Below are positions 52,346-61,409 of a stretch of DNA of 64,000 nt, piece by piece; the stretch's first letter is position 1; each line of letters opens with the position of its first letter. Both the position numbers and the translations under genes were made by a program. The DNA comes from Aquisediminimonas sp031376385. GTDB lineage: Bacteria > Pseudomonadota > Alphaproteobacteria > Sphingomonadales > Sphingomonadaceae. The notes under the pieces are model-generated. The model was not told the DNA's origin. It did not search any database and saw nothing but the letters and a program-made list of their open reading frames with translations. Location of the stretch: contig JANMDQ010000013.1 in NCBI GenBank assembly GCA_031376385.1, forward strand, positions 161,527 to 225,526. The letters run 5' to 3'.

Positions 52346-53865
52346 CGCGACCTGCTGGCTATCGCCCGATGACCCTGGGCAATGGCATCCGCGCAGCGGC
52401 GGCGCGTGCGCCGGAGAAAGCCGCACTCGAAGTGGCCGATCAGTCGCGCAGCTATGCCGAGCTTACCACTCGCATGGCCCAAGTCGCCAATATGGGACGG
52501 TATAAATACGGCCTTGGTGCTGGAGACCGTGTGGCGCTGATCGCGCCCAATTGCCTCGACTATGTGGAGCTGGTTGCTGGTCTTTCAGACGTTGGCGCGA
52601 TTGTCGCTACACTCAGCCCGCGCCTTACGACCGCAGAGTTGCGGGGCATTCTTGACGACTGTACCCCCAAGCTTATCATCGTTCACCCCAGTTGTGCGGC
52701 TCAGATTGACCCTCACTGGGCGCGGGATACTCCCATCCTTATGCTTGGCGTGCCTTATGAAGCGATGTTGTCAGATGCGCGCGATGCTGTTGCTCTCCCG
52801 TTCGTAGATGAAACATCCTCTTTTGCGCTAGCCTATACATCGGGGACGACAGGTTCGCCCAAAGGGGTGCTTCTCTCCCACCGATCCCGCGCAATTACCT
52901 TTCAATCAATGGCAGCTGAATATCGCTGTTTTGGAGCGGTTGACCGGTTTCTGGAACTGGCGCCCATGTGTCACGGTGCAGGCTTCGTCTTCGCATGTGC
53001 AGCGCTCTTTTACGGTGGCACCACGATCCTGTTCGACAGTGCTGACCCCGAAGCCATTCTCACTCAGATCAGCGTGCAGGACGTGACCGGGATTTTCATG
53101 GTCCCAACTCATTTTGCACGGCTCTTTGATTTGCCTCAAGCCAAGTTGGACATGCACCGTGACCATAAGTTGCGGACAATTATCTCCAACGCAGCGGCCC
53201 TTCCGCAGGTAATGAAAGAGCGCACAATTGACCAGTTCGGGGCAGGTCTGCTGAATGAAACCTACGGGTCAACAGAAGGCGGCATAGTCACCAACATTCG
53301 ACCCGGAGATTTGCTCCGCAAGCCCGGCAGTGTCGGCCAGCCCTTCCCGTTGATGGATATTGAGCTTCGGCGAGTGGACGGCAGCATCGCCGACCCTTGC
53401 GAAACGGGGGAATTATTCTGCCGTGGCCCCACAAGCTTCAATGGCTATTGGGAGCGACCAGCCGAAACGGAGGAAACACTGATCGACGGATGGGTGACAG
53501 TCGGTGATATGGCCAAGCGCGATGAAGACGGTTTCATTACAATTGTGGACCGAAAAAAGGATATGCTCGTCACTGGCGGGATCAACGTCTATCCCCGCGA
53601 GATTGAAAATGTGATCGCTGGTTTGCCCGGCATACGTGATGTGGCTGTTGTCGGGCAACCTAGCGCCGAATGGGGGGAAAGCCTTCACGCCTATGTCGTG
53701 ACTGAGCCCGGCATATCTGTCGATGAAGCCAGCTTGATCGCTGCTTGCCGAGATAGGTTGGCCAGTTACAAAGTGCCGCGAATAATATCCTTCATTGACG
53801 AACTGCCTCGTAATGCGGGCGGAAAAATACTCAAGAACGTGCTTCGCGAACGGGAACAGGTGTGA
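52342..53865 (+). CDS. AMP-dependent acyl-CoA synthetase
   Basis: A 507-residue adenylate-forming ligase. Motifs: P-loop 'AYTSGTTGSPKGVLLSH', 'ETYGSTEGG', 'GDMAKRDEDGFITIVDRKKD' (hinge region) and the C-terminal lysine region 'NAGGKILKNVLRE'. It activates a carboxylic acid as its CoA thioester. Length and motif order fit medium-chain or aromatic acyl-CoA ligases, but the substrate is not evident. The ATG at 52342 overlaps the preceding stop as ATGA; an ATG two codons earlier is also possible. The stop overlaps the next GTG. Confidence 0.93.
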   Translation: MTRPAGYRPMTLGNGIRAAAARAPEKAALEVADQSRSYAELTTRMAQVANMGRYKYGLGAGDRVALIAPNCLDYVELVAGLSDVGAIVATLSPRLTTAELRGILDDCTPKLIIVHPSCAAQIDPHWARDTPILMLGVPYEAMLSDARDAVALPFVDETSSFALAYTSGTTGSPKGVLLSHRSRAITFQSMAAEYRCFGAVDRFLELAPMCHGAGFVFACAALFYGGTTILFDSADPEAILTQISVQDVTGIFMVPTHFARLFDLPQAKLDMHRDHKLRTIISNAAALPQVMKERTIDQFGAGLLNETYGSTEGGIVTNIRPGDLLRKPGSVGQPFPLMDIELRRVDGSIADPCETGELFCRGPTSFNGYWERPAETEETLIDGWVTVGDMAKRDEDGFITIVDRKKDMLVTGGINVYPREIENVIAGLPGIRDVAVVGQPSAEWGESLHAYVVTEPGISVDEASLIAACRDRLASYKVPRIISFIDELPRNAGGKILKNVLREREQV

Positions 53866-54254
53866 CCGGAGAAAAGGATCTTGCACTCGCGTTTATGCGG
53901 GCACTGTGGGCTGCAGATTTTGAAGCGACTGAAGCACTGCTCAGTCCCGATGCCACTTGGGTTTTTCAACTAGGGATGCCTCAATCCCAGCAGGGGCCAG
54001 GCCGCATTTGGCCCGCTCGAGCCGCATTACAGCGGATCGTCCATGACCTATTTGGCAAGTTTGATCCTGAAGGATTTTCTGTTTCTCCCGCGCGGTTGAT
54101 TGCGGAGGGTGATGCGGTTTCCATTGAATATGAGGCGCGCGGTCGGACGGCGCAGGGGCAGGAATATCAGAATTACTATGTGACCATTTTGACCATTCGC
54201 AATGGCAAAGTAGTGGAGGTAAGGCCCCATAACGATACTGCCCATATGCTGTAG
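53862..54254 (+). CDS. SnoaL-like / ketosteroid-isomerase-fold protein
   Basis: A 130-residue protein of the NTF2-like superfamily. The pattern 'FMRALWAADFEATEALLSPDATW' followed by a hydrophobic strand core and 'ISVSPARLIAEGDAVSIEYEA'-type strands ('RLIAEGDAVSIEYEARG') is that of SnoaL-like polyketide cyclases and limonene-epoxide-hydrolase-like enzymes. The C-terminal 'EVRPHNDTAHML' is common in this family. GTG start overlapping the CoA-ligase stop as GTGA. It may isomerise or hydrate a pathway intermediate. No catalytic residue assignment can be made from sequence alone. Confidence 0.8.
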   Translation: MTGEKDLALAFMRALWAADFEATEALLSPDATWVFQLGMPQSQQGPGRIWPARAALQRIVHDLFGKFDPEGFSVSPARLIAEGDAVSIEYEARGRTAQGQEYQNYYVTILTIRNGKVVEVRPHNDTAHML

Positions 54255-54302
54255 ATGCTCGGCTAACTCCAGATCCAGCTCAGCGCCTGTTAGTGAAGGA
54301 TG

Positions 54303-57300
54303 TCACTTGGCGGCAGCAGGTTTTAGCACCCAACTGAACGCATAAAGCCCCGGGCCAACGCGGTAGGCGGGCAGAGCGTCGGGTCCGCAAGCGCCGGTGC
54401 CGACGCCGCGCATGGCTGCATCAATATGCACTTCAATCGTCTCCTGCCGCACCAAATCAGCCAATGTGCGGGAACGGTCAATATCCGCGTCATATTCATG
54501 GCGTGCAGAAAAGCTAACCGGGCGAGGTAATGTGATTTCAAATCCAGTACCGCCAGCCTTTGTGAGCATGAAAGAGCGCGTTTCCTGATGTGCGCCGGTC
54601 TCTTGGGGAAGGGCATAGTGATGGAATTGATCCGACACAGTTGATTGCCAGATACCAACGGTTTGGGCTTTGCACCGATCTGAATAGGATTCGTCGGGGC
54701 CAAGGCCAAACCATGTCAGCGTTTCATATCCGGCCGGCACCTCAAAACGCACGCCCACGCGCGGCATATCGGCCCAAGCATCAGGAATAGTAATCTCCTC
54801 ATCAATGCGAATGCCCCCATCACCCCGGTGCCAACGCGAGCGGTGCAAAGCCCTTTCGCCACTTTCGGATCGCCATTCGCGTTCCATGAAAAGCTGGCCG
54901 TCCTCAATCTGCACCTTGGAGCGCGACTGTGAAAGGCGGTCAAGGCCAAGAGCTATCCACTCCGCGCGGCGGTTGGGCAGTCCAATACTTTCCATTGTTT
55001 TTACGCCGTCATTATCCACTGGCGCACGCCACAGGCAGGCCGTTACGTCGCCGTTAATCACGGACACGCCGTCCAGCTTAACGCCTGCAATACTGCCATG
55101 CTTTGTCAGTTTTACGACAGTGTTCCTCCACTCAATCTGACTGGGCAAGTTGAGTGGTGTCGCCGCCATCGCGACTATCGGCTGCACAATTGGGTTGGGG
55201 CTGGGCTTTGAGATCGTCAGTTGATCCCAGCCAACAAGGTGCCCACATGGGCCCCAATCCGTCTCGGCCTTAAGGCGCCACTCAATCGTCAGGTGGCACT
55301 CAACTTCGGATGGCTCGACCGTGTAGGGTATAGGGATTGTCTCAACTGCGCTTGGATGTAGGATGATATCCAGCAGACCCGCTTCAACTGTGATACCGCA
55401 TTTCTGCACGGACCAGTGGCAGATCAGATCATCGCTTCGCCGGAAATTCCGTCTGCTGACAACCTCTACCAATTTGTCAGAAATCAACCCAGTGACAATC
55501 GGCCGAGCCGCCCATTTATACTCGATCAGCCCGGGATGCGGCGTTCCGTCAGATCCAACCAGCCCGTCGCAGCAGAAATTGCCATCATGCTGATCTTCAT
55601 CAAAATGGCCACCATAAGCCCAATAGGGACGGCCATTTTCGGCAATTTCGCTCAGACCATGGTCACGCCATTCCCAAATGAAGCCCCCGCCCAGCGCAGG
55701 CTCTGCATAAAAGGCGTCAACATAATCGCTGAGTGATCCGTTGGAATTGCCCATGGCGTGGGAATATTCGCACATGATAAGAGGACGATCATCAAGCTTG
55801 GTCTCCTCTGCCCAGCGTGCCCAGTTGACGATGAAATCGATCGGCGGATACATGGGGCAAATAATATCCGTGGTCGCTCGTTCGGACGTGCCCGGCACCC
55901 TTTGCGATAAAGCGGTAGGATCCCCCCAGAAGGTCACAAACCGGTCCATCACTGCGCCTTCATATTGGACAAAGCGGGTAGGATCGAGACGCCTGGCGAG
56001 GGCCGCAGCACCGTCATGCGCTGGGCCGTGACCAGATTCATTGCCAAGCGACCAGCCAATAATGCAAACATGATTGCGGTCACGCAGAATCATCCGGTGT
56101 GCGCGTTCTATGATCGCCTTGTGATAGCGGACATCGTTGGACACAGACTTGGCGCGGGCGTGGCATTCCACATTGGCTTCATCCAATACATAAAGCCCAA
56201 GCTCATCCGCGAGATCCAACAGACGGTGATCGTTGGGATAATGGGCTGTGCGGACAGCATTAATGTTATGCTGCTTCATCATCACCAGATCGGCCCGCAT
56301 ATCCTCCACAGTTGGTGATTTTCCAGTGATAGGGTGATGATCGTGGCGGTTTACGCCTATTATTATGATTGGATGGCCATTGAGCAGAAGCGCACGGTCG
56401 CGGATTTCGACGCGGCGAAAGCCGATCCACGTCGCGCAGCTTTCCGTGACGCCCCCTGATGGATCGACCAGTTCCGTGATCAGCCGGTACCGCGTCGGAA
56501 TTTCAGAAGACCATGGCTCCACCGCGTCAAGATCAGCGCAGAGCAGCGCCACAGGCCCCGCATATTCAAATGAAGCCTTGATTTCAGTGAGCAAGCCCTC
56601 TCCAGCCGGAAACTGCGCCACCGCACAGGCAGGAAGCCGCACAACCACAGCCCCCGCCGCATCCTCAATCCACCCCCGCACGGCCCAGCCCGCACTTGGC
56701 CCTTTGATGAAGCAAGTCGCGCTGAACATCCCCTGGCCCGTCGCCGCCTCATAATCCGCCACCACGGCGATATCATCAATCCGGGTTTTGCCCCGCGCCT
56801 CCAGATAAACAGTGCGGTGAATGCCCCCGTGCCGCCAATGATCCTGATCCTCAATCCACGTCGCGTCAGACCATTTGATCACCATCACCGCAAGCTGGTT
56901 TGCGCCCGGCACAAGATAAGGCGTCAGATCAAATTCACTGGGCAGGCGGCTATCCTTGCCCATGCCCACAAAGCCCCCGTTGCACCACACAAGCGCCACG
57001 CTTTCAAAACCGCCAATATGCAGGATCAGGTCACGCCCCGCCCACTGAGCATCCACCAGAAAATCGGTGCGATAAAGCCCCGTCGGGTTCTTATCCGGCA
57101 CCATCCCCGGCTCCGTCGGCGACGTGAACGGCATCCGCACATTGGTATAAATGGGCTTGTCCCACGTGTTCTGCCGCGTCCAGACGCCCGGCACATTGAT
57201 ATCGCGCCAACCGTCCTCGCCCTCGGCCCCCTCCGCGACCGCGGCCGCGTCCGTGCCGGCCGTCACCCAATCCAGCGGCGCCGCGTCTGGCGCCGTCACC

Positions 57301-57449
57301 AACTGAAACCGCCACACCCCATCTAAGGACCGCCGCCACGGGCTCTCCACCCCGTCTGCGGGAAGGGGAATCAAAGGCGCACGCGAAGGCAAGCGGTTAA
57401 GTTCCGTCAGGCCAGGCTGCAAAATCATGGAAAGAGGTAAAGGCAACAT
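54303..57449 (-). CDS. lacZ: Beta-galactosidase, GH2 family (LacZ type)
   Basis: A roughly 1050-residue glycoside hydrolase family 2 protein with the five-domain LacZ layout: sugar-binding ('GVWRFQLVTAPD', 'DLILHIGGFESVALVWCNG'), immunoglobulin-like, TIM-barrel, immunoglobulin-like, and C-terminal small-chain domain ('WFGLGPDESYSDR'). The acid/base Glu is in 'LGNESGHG' and the nucleophile Glu in 'PLIMCEYSHAMGNS'. It hydrolyses beta-galactosides in the cytoplasm; no signal peptide. The start is uncertain: ATG 57449, ATG 57428 or TTG 57476 all lack a good ribosome site; I took 57449. Fragments of its 5' end recur at 62488-62619. No sugar transporter is adjacent. Confidence 0.9.
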   Translation of the reverse strand: MLPLPLSMILQPGLTELNRLPSRAPLIPLPADGVESPWRRSLDGVWRFQLVTAPDAAPLDWVTAGTDAAAVAEGAEGEDGWRDINVPGVWTRQNTWDKPIYTNVRMPFTSPTEPGMVPDKNPTGLYRTDFLVDAQWAGRDLILHIGGFESVALVWCNGGFVGMGKDSRLPSEFDLTPYLVPGANQLAVMVIKWSDATWIEDQDHWRHGGIHRTVYLEARGKTRIDDIAVVADYEAATGQGMFSATCFIKGPSAGWAVRGWIEDAAGAVVVRLPACAVAQFPAGEGLLTEIKASFEYAGPVALLCADLDAVEPWSSEIPTRYRLITELVDPSGGVTESCATWIGFRRVEIRDRALLLNGHPIIIIGVNRHDHHPITGKSPTVEDMRADLVMMKQHNINAVRTAHYPNDHRLLDLADELGLYVLDEANVECHARAKSVSNDVRYHKAIIERAHRMILRDRNHVCIIGWSLGNESGHGPAHDGAAALARRLDPTRFVQYEGAVMDRFVTFWGDPTALSQRVPGTSERATTDIICPMYPPIDFIVNWARWAEETKLDDRPLIMCEYSHAMGNSNGSLSDYVDAFYAEPALGGGFIWEWRDHGLSEIAENGRPYWAYGGHFDEDQHDGNFCCDGLVGSDGTPHPGLIEYKWAARPIVTGLISDKLVEVVSRRNFRRSDDLICHWSVQKCGITVEAGLLDIILHPSAVETIPIPYTVEPSEVECHLTIEWRLKAETDWGPCGHLVGWDQLTISKPSPNPIVQPIVAMAATPLNLPSQIEWRNTVVKLTKHGSIAGVKLDGVSVINGDVTACLWRAPVDNDGVKTMESIGLPNRRAEWIALGLDRLSQSRSKVQIEDGQLFMEREWRSESGERALHRSRWHRGDGGIRIDEEITIPDAWADMPRVGVRFEVPAGYETLTWFGLGPDESYSDRCKAQTVGIWQSTVSDQFHHYALPQETGAHQETRSFMLTKAGGTGFEITLPRPVSFSARHEYDADIDRSRTLADLVRQETIEVHIDAAMRGVGTGACGPDALPAYRVGPGLYAFSWVLKPAAAK

Positions 57450-57678
57450 GGGAATCTGGGGCAAAAGCCTGTTCAATACGCGTGGATGTTACGCCGTTAT
57501 CGGGATGAGCGAAGAGGAGAGCAAGCAAAACTGCTAAGCCCCCTGTTTTTTGCTTGGGCAGTCCAGTGCTGGCGGTCGCTGTCTCTTCTGATTGTTTATC
57601 ATATCGTTATCAAACAGGGCAGCGCTCGAACAGAGTTGTGATAATGAACATGACCATCCACCGGGTCAGAGGCGCGCT
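57450..57678. promoter_or_regulatory. Divergent region between lacZ and a Crp/Fnr regulator gene
   Basis: A 229-bp region serving two divergent genes. The stretch 57501-57568 is repeated, with three mismatches, at 62552-62619. AGAGG lies five bases before the regulator's ATG. No clear Crp or Fnr box could be assigned; TTATCAAA at 57607-57614 is only a half-site-like match. Confidence 0.35.
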
Positions 57679-58386
57679 ATGTCATCGGCTAAGCCATCTT
57701 CGTTCGATATCAATGTCTTGAAAGCGGGGCCGTGGTTTGCGTCACTGCCCGCTGCTGTGCAGCACTCACTTGCGAACTCGGGGGTGCTGCGTACGCTTTC
57801 TCCATCACAGATGCTGTTTGCGCAAGGCTCTGATCCAAGTGGGCTTCATGCAGTCATCACCGGAGAGCTTCATGTTACGGGCACAAGTGTGAACGGCAAT
57901 GACGTGATCATGGCCATCATTCGCCCCGGCGAATGGACTGGATTTCTGACTTGTCTGGATCACGGCCCCCACGCTTATTCCGCAACGGCGGCCACCGAAG
58001 CGACGATCATGTCGCTGCGCCCCGCCGCCGTTGCCGCCATCTTTGAAACTGACGTTGCCACTTACCGTCTGCTGCAATCCCCTGAACTGAGTGCGGCGCG
58101 CAAGCTCGCGCATTTTGTGATCGAGGATCTGGGGTTGCCACTGGCGCAGCGGGTTGCCGCGCGCCTCGCTGATCTCGGGCGTTGGGCATACGGTCCTGCG
58201 TCTGGGCCCGTCGCTGAACTGGATCATGTCAGTCAGGAAGAATTGGCCATGTCTGTCCATGCGTCACGCCAGAAAGTGAACATGATCTTGCGTGATCTTG
58301 CCGAACGGGGCCTGATCGAAATTGGCTATGGCCGCATCCGTGTGCTTGATCTCGGTGGCCTTGAAGGCTTTGCGCACGAAGTTTAA
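57679..58386 (+). CDS. Crp/Fnr-family transcriptional regulator
   Basis: A 235-residue Crp/Fnr-type regulator: a cyclic-nucleotide-binding-like beta-roll (about 15-130, 'GELHVTGTSVNGNDVIMAII'), a dimer helix, and a C-terminal winged HTH ('SQEELAMSVHASRQKVNMIL'). No N-terminal cysteine cluster is seen, so it is not an Fnr-type oxygen sensor; the effector is unknown. I placed the start at the ATG with AGAGG upstream, after an unlikely N-terminal extension. It may control lacZ, divergently transcribed, or the secreted-protein genes that follow. Confidence 0.88.
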   Translation: MSSAKPSSFDINVLKAGPWFASLPAAVQHSLANSGVLRTLSPSQMLFAQGSDPSGLHAVITGELHVTGTSVNGNDVIMAIIRPGEWTGFLTCLDHGPHAYSATAATEATIMSLRPAAVAAIFETDVATYRLLQSPELSAARKLAHFVIEDLGLPLAQRVAARLADLGRWAYGPASGPVAELDHVSQEELAMSVHASRQKVNMILRDLAERGLIEIGYGRIRVLDLGGLEGFAHEV

Positions 58387-58464
58387 TTGCGGCAATTGTC
58401 CGCCGGATGACACTTTTTGTGGTTTGACGCGTTTAGCTTGGTTGCCGGTCATCAAGGAAACGCC

Positions 58465-59613
58465 ATGTCATTCATCGCCAGAACCATCCTCTCATCGTCC
58501 CTTTTCGCGGCAGTGATAATGTCCACACCCGCGCACGCTCAGCAAGTGTCGATGGCGCGCGGTGTTCTTCTGTCGTCCTCTCCGCTCTCTGGCGCTCCGG
58601 CAGGGGCATCGGCTTACCGGATCCGGTACCAATCGCGCGCGGTTGGTGGCGGGAGAAACGAAGTGACGGGCGTGATCATTGTGCCGAACGGTCGTGCGCC
58701 GCGCGGCGGCAGAGACGTTGTGGCATGGGCGCACGGCACATCCGGCGTTGCAGAAAGCTGCGCCCCGTCTCAAAGCAAAGACTTGTTTGGCAGCATTGCG
58801 GGCCTGAACGACATGCTGGCGGCTGGCTATGCCGTTGTTGCCACTGATTATGCCGGGCTCGGCACGCCGGGGCCGCATCCTTATCTGGTGGGCGATGGCA
58901 GTGCTTATTCCGTGCTCGATTCAGTCCGCGCCGCGCGGGAATTTGGTCGTGGCAGTATCGGCAGTCGCTATGTCGTCTGGGGGGAATCGCAGGGCGGGCA
59001 TGCGGCCCTTTGGACCGGGCAATTTGCACGCAATTATGCCCCGGAATTGCAATTGGCCGGAGTTGCAGCAGCTGCACCGCCGACGGATCTGAAGGAAAAT
59101 CTAACCGGTGGCACAAACCCGCTGATCAAGGCATTGTTGACTGCTTATACCAGTGCCAGCTGGTCTCAAACTTACGGCATACCGCTCTCCACCATATTGA
59201 AACCGGTCGGGCAGGACTTGGCACGGCGGCTGGCGCGCAACTGTGTGTCGACTGACCCTGTGGCGCTCAAAACCAAAATCGGACTATTCCGCTTTTCACG
59301 GTCCCTTGCCAAAGTGGATTTGAGCCAGTCACCAAGATGGGCCGAACAATTGCGCCGCAATTCAGTGTCGGCAAACGGGTTTTCAGTGCCGGTGTTCATC
59401 GCCCAGGGGTCTGCTGACCCCATTGTCGCGCCGGGCGTCACCCTGAATTTTGCGCAGTCGCTTTGCCGCAGCCGCTCCGTTCCCGTGCAATATTACGGCG
59501 TTGAAGGCGGTGACCATTTCTCAATCGGCAAACGCAGCGCGGACGCAACGGTGCGCTGGATATCAGACCGCTTTGCCGGGCAGGCCGCTCCCAATGACTG
59601 CGGCCGTTTTTAA
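58465..59613 (+). CDS. Secreted lipase-like alpha/beta hydrolase
   Basis: A 382-residue protein with a signal peptide ('SSSLFAAVIMSTPAHAQ'). The nucleophile elbow is 'YVVWGESQGGHAA' (GxSxG), the acid Asp is in 'QGSADPIV', and the His in 'GVEGGDHFSIG'. It resembles the secretory lipase (LIP) family found in actinomycetes, fungi and sphingomonads. AAGGAAACGCC precedes the ATG. It would act in the periplasm or outside on esters or lipids. Two downstream genes follow closely, suggesting cotranscription of secreted proteins. Confidence 0.88.
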   Translation: MSFIARTILSSSLFAAVIMSTPAHAQQVSMARGVLLSSSPLSGAPAGASAYRIRYQSRAVGGGRNEVTGVIIVPNGRAPRGGRDVVAWAHGTSGVAESCAPSQSKDLFGSIAGLNDMLAAGYAVVATDYAGLGTPGPHPYLVGDGSAYSVLDSVRAAREFGRGSIGSRYVVWGESQGGHAALWTGQFARNYAPELQLAGVAAAAPPTDLKENLTGGTNPLIKALLTAYTSASWSQTYGIPLSTILKPVGQDLARRLARNCVSTDPVALKTKIGLFRFSRSLAKVDLSQSPRWAEQLRRNSVSANGFSVPVFIAQGSADPIVAPGVTLNFAQSLCRSRSVPVQYYGVEGGDHFSIGKRSADATVRWISDRFAGQAAPNDCGRF

Positions 59614-59635
59614 TCAATCAATAAGGAATTTATTT

Positions 59636-60304
59636 ATGACACGTACCCTCGCCCTCTCAAGCGTTTTGGCCGCAACGCTCGCTGTACCGTCCTACGCGGC
59701 AACGCCTGCCTCTTACATCGCCCTCGACCGGCAAACATCGACGGCTTGCATTGCGGCTTCGGGCTTAAAGGATGCCACAGTCGGTGCACCCTTACGCTTT
59801 TCCGACCGCTTTTTGATGGATGCGCGCACGGTGACGGGCACTTATCCGCAGGCGCATATGAAAGGCGCCACTGGCACGATGCTGTGCCTGTATAACCGCC
59901 GCACCAAACGCGCCGAAACACAGGAAATGGTGTTGGCGGCAGAGCCCGTGGCCAGCACCGAACTGAAAGACATCCGGTGGCGCGCCACTGACATGGGCGG
60001 CGTTTCGGTTGGGCAAAGCAATATCACTTTGATGTTTGGGTCTGACGGGAAAATCACGGGCAAATCCGCCTGCAATAATTATTCGGCGAATTACGCCCTG
60101 AGCGGCAATGACTTGCGCGTTTATCCCGGAATGATCGGCACGCGCATGGCCTGCCCGCCGGGTGTGATGGCGCAGGAAAATCAGTTTCGCAAAATGCTGG
60201 CCGCCGCGACATCAGCCATGATCCAGACGGACGGGATGATGACAATCGCGGGGCCGGGCGGTCAGGCGATGACATTCATGCGCGCGCCTGAAGCCGCAAA
60301 TTGA
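59636..60304 (+). CDS. Secreted META-domain protein
   Basis: A 222-residue protein with a signal peptide ending near 'AVPSYAAT'. The C-terminal part (about 120-222) matches the META/HslJ fold: 'ITLMFGSDGKITGKSACNNY', 'RMACPPGVMAQENQFRKML' and 'TIAGPGGQAMTFMR'. The preceding part is family-unknown. META proteins are small secreted domains seen in stress-related and autotransporter contexts, with no single known function. AAGGAATT precedes the ATG at 59636. Its stop overlaps the next TTG as TTGA. Confidence 0.85.
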   Translation: MTRTLALSSVLAATLAVPSYAATPASYIALDRQTSTACIAASGLKDATVGAPLRFSDRFLMDARTVTGTYPQAHMKGATGTMLCLYNRRTKRAETQEMVLAAEPVASTELKDIRWRATDMGGVSVGQSNITLMFGSDGKITGKSACNNYSANYALSGNDLRVYPGMIGTRMACPPGVMAQENQFRKMLAAATSAMIQTDGMMTIAGPGGQAMTFMRAPEAAN

Positions 60305-61335
60305 TCCGCATCGCAGCGCTGGGATTTGCGCTGATGGCCACTGCTGCCAATGCCCAACTGCCCAGACTGGACGCTGCCGTCTTTGCCACAACGCCAATTG
60401 CACTGTCTGACACCATCAGCGGCGCGACAGTCATAGTGCCGAGCCGCAACCCAGTCGATTATGGCCCGGCGATGCGCGGTGAGCTGGGCAATAGTGTCGC
60501 TCTCACCGCGCAATTATTCCTTCCCAGCACGCCCCTCGCCCGGCATCCAGCGGTCATCATTGTGCCGGGCAGCGGCGGCATAGGCCCCCACCATATCGAA
60601 CAGGCCAGTGCGCTTGTGGCTGCGGGATTTGCAGTGCTCATCATCGATCCGTTCCACGCACGCAGCATTGGCGACACTATTGCTGATCAAGGGCGGATGA
60701 CATGGGCGACCGGCGCCTATGATGTCCTCGCTGCCCTTGCCTATCTGCGCGCGCGCCCTGATATTGATGGCAAGCGCATTGGCGCTGTGGGCAGCAGTCG
60801 CGGCGGAACAGCGGTGATGATGGCCGCCGCTGCACCCTTTAGCCGCGCCGTCACTGGCCGGGATCAGGGCCTGCGCGCAATCGTTGCCGGTTACCCGTGG
60901 TGCGGCACTCAGTTTCGGTCCGCACGGATGGTCAAGGGTGCAGCTCTGCTGGTGCTTCAGGGGGACCGTGATGACTGGGTATCTGTGCAGCAATGTCAGG
61001 ATGCCGTACACGCACTCTCCGTTGCGGGCGGCAATGCCACAATGAAGATATTCCCCGGCGGCCTCCACGCGCTGGATCGCAGCGGCGTCGCCCCGACGCG
61101 CATCGAAAGCGCCGTCACATCCACCATCTATCCCACGGTCTATATGGATGATGCAGGCCGCTACTATGACCTGCGATCTGGTGCCGTCGACCCCGCATTA
61201 GCCCCAAGCGATTTCGTCACTCAGTCCGTCTCTGGCGGTTTCCTGCGCAAAGGCGTCACGGTGGGGACCAGCGGCACCCAAGCCGCCGATTACATCCGCG
61301 AAATGGTCGAATTCATCAAACTTCACCTCAAATAA
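60301..61335 (+). CDS. Secreted dienelactone-hydrolase-like protein
   Basis: A 344-residue alpha/beta hydrolase with a signal peptide ('RIAALGFALMATAANAQ'). The elbow 'RIGAVGSSRGGTAVMMA' carries the nucleophile Ser, 'VLQGDRDDWV' the acid, and 'FPGGLHAL' the His, so the triad is complete, as in the DLH family. The N-terminal domain also resembles secreted peptidase/DLH proteins. TTG start overlapping the META-gene stop. It would hydrolyse an ester or amide outside the cytoplasm; substrate unknown. Confidence 0.85.
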   Translation: MIRIAALGFALMATAANAQLPRLDAAVFATTPIALSDTISGATVIVPSRNPVDYGPAMRGELGNSVALTAQLFLPSTPLARHPAVIIVPGSGGIGPHHIEQASALVAAGFAVLIIDPFHARSIGDTIADQGRMTWATGAYDVLAALAYLRARPDIDGKRIGAVGSSRGGTAVMMAAAAPFSRAVTGRDQGLRAIVAGYPWCGTQFRSARMVKGAALLVLQGDRDDWVSVQQCQDAVHALSVAGGNATMKIFPGGLHALDRSGVAPTRIESAVTSTIYPTVYMDDAGRYYDLRSGAVDPALAPSDFVTQSVSGGFLRKGVTVGTSGTQAADYIREMVEFIKLHLK

Positions 61336-61409
61336 TCAAAAACTGTCGCCCACGAGACAGTGTTTACCGCCCGCGTGGTCCATCCCCAGCACAACAAAGG
61401 ACATCCACA

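Noticed and set aside
57595..57620. Fnr/Crp box before the Crp-type regulator gene
   Set aside because: Only one half-site-like TTATCAAA is present; the matching half is degenerate.
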